Part shown: piece by piece, positions 58,240 through 64,000 of the stretch
How the letters are laid out: each line of letters starts with the position of its first letter
How positions within the stretch are numbered: position 1 is the stretch's first letter
Origin: an uncultured Pantoea sp.
GTDB taxonomy: Bacteria > Pseudomonadota > Gammaproteobacteria > Enterobacterales > Enterobacteriaceae
DNA: 64,000 bases
Direction of reading: 5' to 3'
NCBI GenBank assembly: GCA_913775175.1
Contig: CAJYKU010000034.1
Coordinates: forward strand, 1 to 64,000
Translations under genes and position numbers: made by a program
Notes under the pieces: model-generated
Told to the model about the DNA's origin: nothing
Databases searched by the model: none
The model's input: the letters and a program-made list of their open reading frames with translations, nothing else

Positions 58240-59553
58240 TTAATGCGCGTCGATAAATGCGATTTTGAGCACAAACAGCAGCGCCACCACTACCACGCAC
58301 GGACTGATTTCACGCCAGCGCCCGGCGCCCAGCTTCATGACACAGTAGGCTATAAAGCCCAGTGCAATACCCTCGGTGATTGAGAAGCTGAATGGCATCA
58401 TAACCGCAGTGACAAACGCGGGTACCGCTTCAGTCAGATCGTCCCAGCGTATGCGCGACAGCGACGCGGTCATCAATACTCCTACGTAAATCAGCGCACC
58501 GGCAGCAGCATAACCCGGCACCATTGCTGCCAGCGGTGAGAAAAATGTCACCAGCAGAAACAGCAGACCGGTAATCACCGCCATCAGCCCGGTACGGCCA
58601 CCAATTGCCACACCTGACGAACTCTCGATATAGGCGGTAACTGAGGAAGTTCCGGCCAGCGCACCGGTTACTGAGCTGATGCTATCGACATAGAGTGCCT
58701 GTTGCATACGTGGAAATGTGCCCTTGTCATCCACCAGCCCCGCTTTGTCTGTTACGCCAATCAGTGTACCAGAGGAGTCAAACAGGTTAACCAGCATAAA
58801 TGAGAAGATGATGCCGGCCATACCGATATTGAATGCGCCTTTGATATCCACTGCGCCCATGACGGAAGAGATAGCCGGAGGCGGTGCGAAAAATCCGGTA
58901 AATTTTACATCGCCCAGCAGCAGACCAATAAGCGTGGTCACCACAATCGATACCAGCACCGCGGCGTGAATATTACGCGACGCCAGAATCGCAATAATAA
59001 AAAAGCCCAGTGCGCCCAGCAGTACGCTGTGCGATGTCAGATTGCCAATTGTGACCAGCGTCTCTGCGTTTGAGACAATAATGCCGGCATTTTTCAGTCC
59101 CATCATGGCAATAAACAGGCCAATACCGGCGGTGATCCCCACGCGCAGTGAGAGCGGGATATTGGCAATCATCCAGTAACGGACACGCAACAGCGTCAGG
59201 ATCAGCAGCCCCAACGCTCCCCAGAAGATTGCGCCCATGCCAACCTGCCAGGAGTAGCCCATGGCTCCAACCACCACAAAGGCAAAAAAGGCATTCAGCC
59301 CCATAGCGGGTGCCAGTGCAACCGGCAGATTAGCGATCAATCCCATCAGAATGCTGCCAAATGCGGCAATCAGGCAGGTTGTGACAAATACCGCCTGTGT
59401 ATCCATGCCTGCGGCACCGAGGATCTGTGGATTAACAAACACGATGTAGACCATCGTTAAAAAAGTAGTGAATCCGGCAATCACCTCAGTGCGTGCCGTC
59501 GTCCCATGTTCCTGCAGCTTAAAAATGCGCTGCAGCAGGCCCTGGTTATTCAT
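58240..59553 (-). CDS. adeP: Adenine permease AdeP
   Basis: High-affinity proton:adenine symporter of the AzgA branch of the NCS2 family, in the inner membrane. It is 437 residues (445 in E. coli), with about 12-14 membrane segments. FKLQEHGTTARTEVIAGFTTFLTMVYIVFVNP, ALAPAMGLNAFFAFVVV, and VNLFDSSGTLIGVTDKAGL are family hallmarks and follow E. coli AdeP (YieG) closely. It is convergent with yieE, and a PurR-like box lies 72 bp upstream. Confidence 0.93.
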   Translation of the reverse strand: MNNQGLLQRIFKLQEHGTTARTEVIAGFTTFLTMVYIVFVNPQILGAAGMDTQAVFVTTCLIAAFGSILMGLIANLPVALAPAMGLNAFFAFVVVGAMGYSWQVGMGAIFWGALGLLILTLLRVRYWMIANIPLSLRVGITAGIGLFIAMMGLKNAGIIVSNAETLVTIGNLTSHSVLLGALGFFIIAILASRNIHAAVLVSIVVTTLIGLLLGDVKFTGFFAPPPAISSVMGAVDIKGAFNIGMAGIIFSFMLVNLFDSSGTLIGVTDKAGLVDDKGTFPRMQQALYVDSISSVTGALAGTSSVTAYIESSSGVAIGGRTGLMAVITGLLFLLVTFFSPLAAMVPGYAAAGALIYVGVLMTASLSRIRWDDLTEAVPAFVTAVMMPFSFSITEGIALGFIAYCVMKLGAGRWREISPCVVVVALLFVLKIAFIDAH

Positions 59554-59622
59554 TTTGCTGTTCCGCTGAAAAATTTATCGCCGCGTATCCTATAGGCTTT
59601 AACGCTGTAAAACACGGAATTT

Positions 59623-59638
59623 TCGCAACCGGTTGCCT
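59623..59638 (-). promoter_or_regulatory. Candidate PurR operator upstream of adeP
   Basis: The palindrome GCAACCGGTTGC (59625-59636) within TCGCAACCGGTTGCCT resembles the PurR consensus ACGCAAACGTTTGCGT. It lies 72 bp upstream of adeP, which is purine-regulated in E. coli, and 67 bp upstream of the divergent yieH. The match is imperfect; another LacI-family protein is possible. Confidence 0.5.
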
Positions 59639-59702
59639 GCTGCTGCTTCTGACAATCTACGCTAAAGTGAAAGATATCGATTAATCAGAAGGATAGTGTG
59701 CG

Positions 59703-60404
59703 ATGTCAGTTGAGTGTGTGTTTTTTGATTGTGATGGCACGCTGGTCGACAGTGAGATGCTCTGCACCCGCGGCTATGTGAATACGTTTGCCCGCTATGG
59801 CATTACGCTGTCGCTGCAGCAGATGTTTGAGCAGTATAAAGGCGTCAGGCTCTACGATATTATTCACGACATCAGTTTACAATATCAGCAAACGCTGCCG
59901 GTAACCGAGGTTGAAACAGCTTATCGCCGCGAGGTGGCGCGCCTGTTCGACAACGAACTGCAGGCTATCCCTGGTGCAGCGGCGCTGGTGGCGCAGATAT
60001 GTGTGCCAATGTGCGTTGTTTCCAATGGTCCGGTAAGCAAAATGCAGCATACATTGGGACTGACAGGAATGTTACCCTGCTTTGCCGATCGCCTGTATAG
60101 CGGCTACGACATCAAATCGTGGAAGCCTAATCCGGAGCTGCTGTTCTACGCAGCAGAGCAGATGCAGGTGCCGATAGAGCGCTGTATTCTGGTAGATGAT
60201 TCTGAAGCAGGCGCACGTGCTGGCGTGGCGGCGGGTATTCCGGTGTTTTACTACTGCGCCGATGCACATAACCCGCCGATCGATCATCCGCTGGTAACAC
60301 GCTTCAATGATATGGCTCAGCTGCCAGCACTGTGGCGTGCCAGAGACTGGATGCTGGTGTCATCAGAGCCGGCAGCGTCACCGGCCCGATGCAGCAAGCC
60401 ATAA
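59703..60404 (+). CDS. yieH: HAD-family phosphatase YieH (6-phosphogluconate phosphatase)
   Basis: A 233-residue haloacid-dehalogenase phosphatase of the beta-phosphoglucomutase-like subfamily, somewhat longer than E. coli YieH (221). Motif I VFFDCDGTLVDSE (Asp9, Asp11), motif II CVVSNGP, and motif IV ILVDDSEAGARAGVAAGI are present. The E. coli enzyme dephosphorylates 6-phosphogluconate in vitro. The C-terminal extension (SSEPAASPARCSKP) is not conserved. It diverges from adeP. Confidence 0.9.
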   Translation: MSVECVFFDCDGTLVDSEMLCTRGYVNTFARYGITLSLQQMFEQYKGVRLYDIIHDISLQYQQTLPVTEVETAYRREVARLFDNELQAIPGAAALVAQICVPMCVVSNGPVSKMQHTLGLTGMLPCFADRLYSGYDIKSWKPNPELLFYAAEQMQVPIERCILVDDSEAGARAGVAAGIPVFYYCADAHNPPIDHPLVTRFNDMAQLPALWRARDWMLVSSEPAASPARCSKP

Positions 60405-60430
60405 TATAAAGAAAGCCGCTATAAGGGCGC

Positions 60431-61669
60431 TTAGCCAATTGCGCCCAGAGAATCTTCCCGACTCTGCTTTTTCGGCAGCAGAAACAGCGTTGCCACGATA
60501 TCCAGCAGATAGATGAGTGCTAGCAGCGTAATCGCTGCGGTAAACGAGATCCCGGTTGCCAGCGCGCCAATGACCAGTGGGCCAAATCCGCCAACACCCC
60601 GTCCCAGGTTAAACAGGACGTTCTGGGCGGTGGCACGCGCCTGCGGTGGAAAAGTATCAGAGATCAACGCACCATAACCGCCAATCATGCCGTTTACAAA
60701 CATCCCCATTACGGCACCAGTAAACAGCATTATCGTTGGGTCACGAAGCTGAGCATAGAGCACCACCATCACCACGGCACCGAACTGATAGAGCAGAAAA
60801 ATTTTCCAGCGTGCAAAGCGATCTGCCAGTACGCCAAACAACCAGATGCCAAAAGTCATTCCCAGCACCGTAACCGCCGTCCACAGGCCGGACTTAGTCA
60901 GACTGAAGCCAAAGCTGGCAGAGAGATAACTCGGCATCCAGATCATCAGGCCGTAGTAGCCAAAATTCTGTACGGAACAGAGTATAAAGATCCCCAGACT
61001 GGCTTTGCTGGTGGCGCGATCGGCAAACAGCAGCCTGAGACGAGCGGTAAATGAGAGCGCCGGTGTTTTTTCTGCCTGACGGGTAAAACTCTCAGGTTCC
61101 CCCATACTGCGGCGCAGCACAAATGAGAGCAGTGCCGGCAGCATACCTATCAGAAACATGCCACGCCAGCCCACAACACTCAGCAGCAGCGGTGTAATAA
61201 AAGCCGCCAGCAGTACGCCCAGCTGCCAGCCAATCCCTACCCATGCTGACGCACGATTGCGCTTTTCCTGTGGCCAGGCCTCGGCAATCAGTGCCATGCC
61301 GATACCGAACTCTCCACCTAGGCCAACGCCTGCCAGCGTGCGATATGCCAGCAGATCCCAGTAGCCCTGAGCGATAGCACACAGGCCGGTAAACAGTGAA
61401 AACATCAGAATAGTGACGGTCAGGATGCGAATGCGACCAAAGCGATCGCTGAGATGACCAAACAGAATGCCGCCGATTACTGCGCCAATCAGCGTCCAGG
61501 TCACCAGTGAGCCAGCCTGAGAAGCATCCAGCGCCAGCGACACGCTGATGGCTGGTAGCATAAAACCGAGGATCAGCAGATCAAATCCATCCATCGCGTA
61601 GCCGCTGATAGCGGCCAGCATCGCTTTAGCCGGCGTAACGGCTTTTTTTGCAGAGTGAGAAGCGGGCAT
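60431..61669 (-). CDS. Major facilitator transporter, metabolite:H+ symporter type
   Basis: A 412-residue, 12-segment MFS protein resembling the sialic/aromatic acid symporter group. Family motifs are AMDGFDLLILGFMLPAIS in helix 1, the loop GHLSDRFGRIRIL between helices 2 and 3 (G-x-x-x-D-R-x-G-R pattern), and LGGEFGIGMALIAEAWPQEKRNRA. It probably carries a small carboxylic or sugar acid. The substrate is unknown, and no catabolic genes flank it (yieH and phoU do). Confidence 0.78.
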   Translation of the reverse strand: MPASHSAKKAVTPAKAMLAAISGYAMDGFDLLILGFMLPAISVSLALDASQAGSLVTWTLIGAVIGGILFGHLSDRFGRIRILTVTILMFSLFTGLCAIAQGYWDLLAYRTLAGVGLGGEFGIGMALIAEAWPQEKRNRASAWVGIGWQLGVLLAAFITPLLLSVVGWRGMFLIGMLPALLSFVLRRSMGEPESFTRQAEKTPALSFTARLRLLFADRATSKASLGIFILCSVQNFGYYGLMIWMPSYLSASFGFSLTKSGLWTAVTVLGMTFGIWLFGVLADRFARWKIFLLYQFGAVVMVVLYAQLRDPTIMLFTGAVMGMFVNGMIGGYGALISDTFPPQARATAQNVLFNLGRGVGGFGPLVIGALATGISFTAAITLLALIYLLDIVATLFLLPKKQSREDSLGAIG

Positions 61670-61744
61670 ATAACTGTACCTGGCGAAAAAAAGTGCGCCA
61701 AGTATAAAGAGTGAACGGCTAAGTGACTAATCAGAAATGATAAT

Positions 61745-61763
61745 GGCTGTCACACAGACAGCC
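61745..61763 (-). terminator. Hairpin downstream of phoU
   Basis: Seven-bp stem GGCTGTC/GACAGCC with a 5-nt loop, 12 bp past the phoU stop. The following minus-strand sequence (ATTATCATTT) is only moderately T-rich, so termination strength is uncertain. Confidence 0.5.
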
Positions 61764-61775
61764 AGAGAGGTTCTG

Positions 61776-62510
61776 TCAGGATGGGCGGTTACTGCCATCG
61801 TCGCCAGAGAGCAGCTCGTCAAGCCGGTCGCCACCAGCATGACGGAAATCCTGACCTTTAACAAAGTAGAAGATAATTTCGCAGATGTTCTGGCAGCGAT
61901 CTCCGATACGCTCAATTGCACGCGCACAGAAGAGAGCCGTCAGCACGCTGGGGATCGTCCGCGGATCTTCCATCATATAGGTCATCAGCTGGCGAACAAT
62001 ACCCTCATACTCTTTATCAACTTTCTTATCTTCACGATAGATAGTGATCGCTGCACTGAGATCCATACGTGCAAATGCATCCAGTACATCATGCAGCATC
62101 TGCACCGTGTGATGGCCCAGCGACTCAAGACTCACCAGCAGTGGCAGGTGCTGCTGACCAAACTTCTCCAGCGCAGTGCGGCAGATCTTATCTGCGACAT
62201 CGCCAATACGTTCCAGCTCAGAGATAGTTTTGATAATCGCCATTACCAGACGCAGATCGCTGGCAGTGGGCTGACGCCGGGCAATAATGCGCACACAGGC
62301 CTCATCGATCTCAACTTCCATCATATTTACTTTCTGATCGCCTTCAATGACCCGGCGCGCCAGTTCCGCATCCTGATTATGCATTGCGGTGATGGCATCA
62401 GTCAGCTGCTGCTCCACCATGCCGCCCATGATCATCACCTGAGTGCGAATATGTTCCAGCTCAGCATTGAACTGACCGGAGATATGTTTATTAAGATTTA
62501 AATTATCCAT
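61776..62510 (-). CDS. phoU: Phosphate-signalling regulator PhoU
   Basis: Negative regulator that links the PstSCAB phosphate importer to the PhoR sensor kinase and keeps the Pho regulon off in high phosphate. It has 244 residues (241 in E. coli) and two three-helix PhoU repeats, each with acidic metal-binding motifs such as [17 protein letters not shown] and [12 protein letters not shown]. The N-terminus is [22 protein letters not shown]. It is 14 bp after pstB in the pst operon. Confidence 0.97.
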   Translation of the reverse strand: MDNLNLNKHISGQFNAELEHIRTQVMIMGGMVEQQLTDAITAMHNQDAELARRVIEGDQKVNMMEVEIDEACVRIIARRQPTASDLRLVMAIIKTISELERIGDVADKICRTALEKFGQQHLPLLVSLESLGHHTVQMLHDVLDAFARMDLSAAITIYREDKKVDKEYEGIVRQLMTYMMEDPRTIPSVLTALFCARAIERIGDRCQNICEIIFYFVKGQDFRHAGGDRLDELLSGDDGSNRPS

Positions 62511-62524
62511 GCGTCTCTCCTTAA

Positions 62525-63301
<777 letters not shown>

Positions 63302-63342
63302 TCATCTCTCTTATGCAGCGCCGCCTGAGCCACGCCGGAAAA

Positions 63343-64000
<658 letters not shown>

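Overview
The window is an ordinary chromosomal segment of a member of the Enterobacterales, most likely the Erwiniaceae (Pantoea/Erwinia). The protein sequences match Escherichia coli K-12 families closely over long blocks. Three traits point to Erwiniaceae: a single ibpA without ibpB, a 2-ketogluconate operon, and no tnaCAB after mnmE. The right half is the dnaA replication-gene neighbourhood. No prophage, insertion sequence, CRISPR array or rRNA was seen. All product names rest on reading the translations and remembered family sequences; no database search was run.

Layout. 1-6.4 kb: dipeptide transporter dppABCD(F), a proline tRNA at the E. coli proK position and eptB, all on the minus strand. 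6.7-11.6 kb: the ohr/ohrR peroxide switch, a single-domain (p)ppGpp-hydrolase-like gene, yiaG, a gamma-glutamyltransferase and yiaF. 12-16.2 kb: the mtlADR mannitol operon with an array of CRP sites, then yibL. 16.2-24 kb: a virK-like gene, sodA, fdhD/fdhE without the fdoGHI structural genes, yibF and glyQS. 24.2-29.1 kb: a cell-surface polysaccharide modification block (wecH, a secreted esterase, an EpsG-like protein, an acyltransferase-3 protein). 29.1-33.3 kb: a ROK repressor, dnaTC, tag and yiaD. 33.4-39.8 kb: two LacI-family regulators and the kguEKTD 2-ketogluconate operon, with a 14-bp palindrome that resembles the PtxS operator. 39.8-45.4 kb: avtA, eamA, ibpA with its RNA thermometer, yidQ, yidR and yidA.

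45.5-56.1 kb: gyrB, recF, dnaN and dnaA on the minus strand, divergent from rpmH, rnpA, yidD, yidC and mnmE. The 0.6-kb divergent region has a DnaA box and eight GATC sites. A 172-bp structured segment separates dnaN from recF, which are normally contiguous. 56.1-64 kb: a gene-free stretch with an 8-bp tandem repeat, then a rutE-like gene, yieE, adeP, yieH, an MFS transporter, and phoU-pstB-pstA (cut by the window end).

The accessory content is mainly metabolic (2-ketogluconate, mannitol, gamma-glutamyl compounds) and surface-related. I found no convincing new defence or toxin system. The best leads are the kgu cassette placed next to the ghrB-like gene, the structured dnaN-recF insert, the surface O-acylation block, the stand-alone alarmone hydrolase beside ohrR, and the proline tRNA swap.
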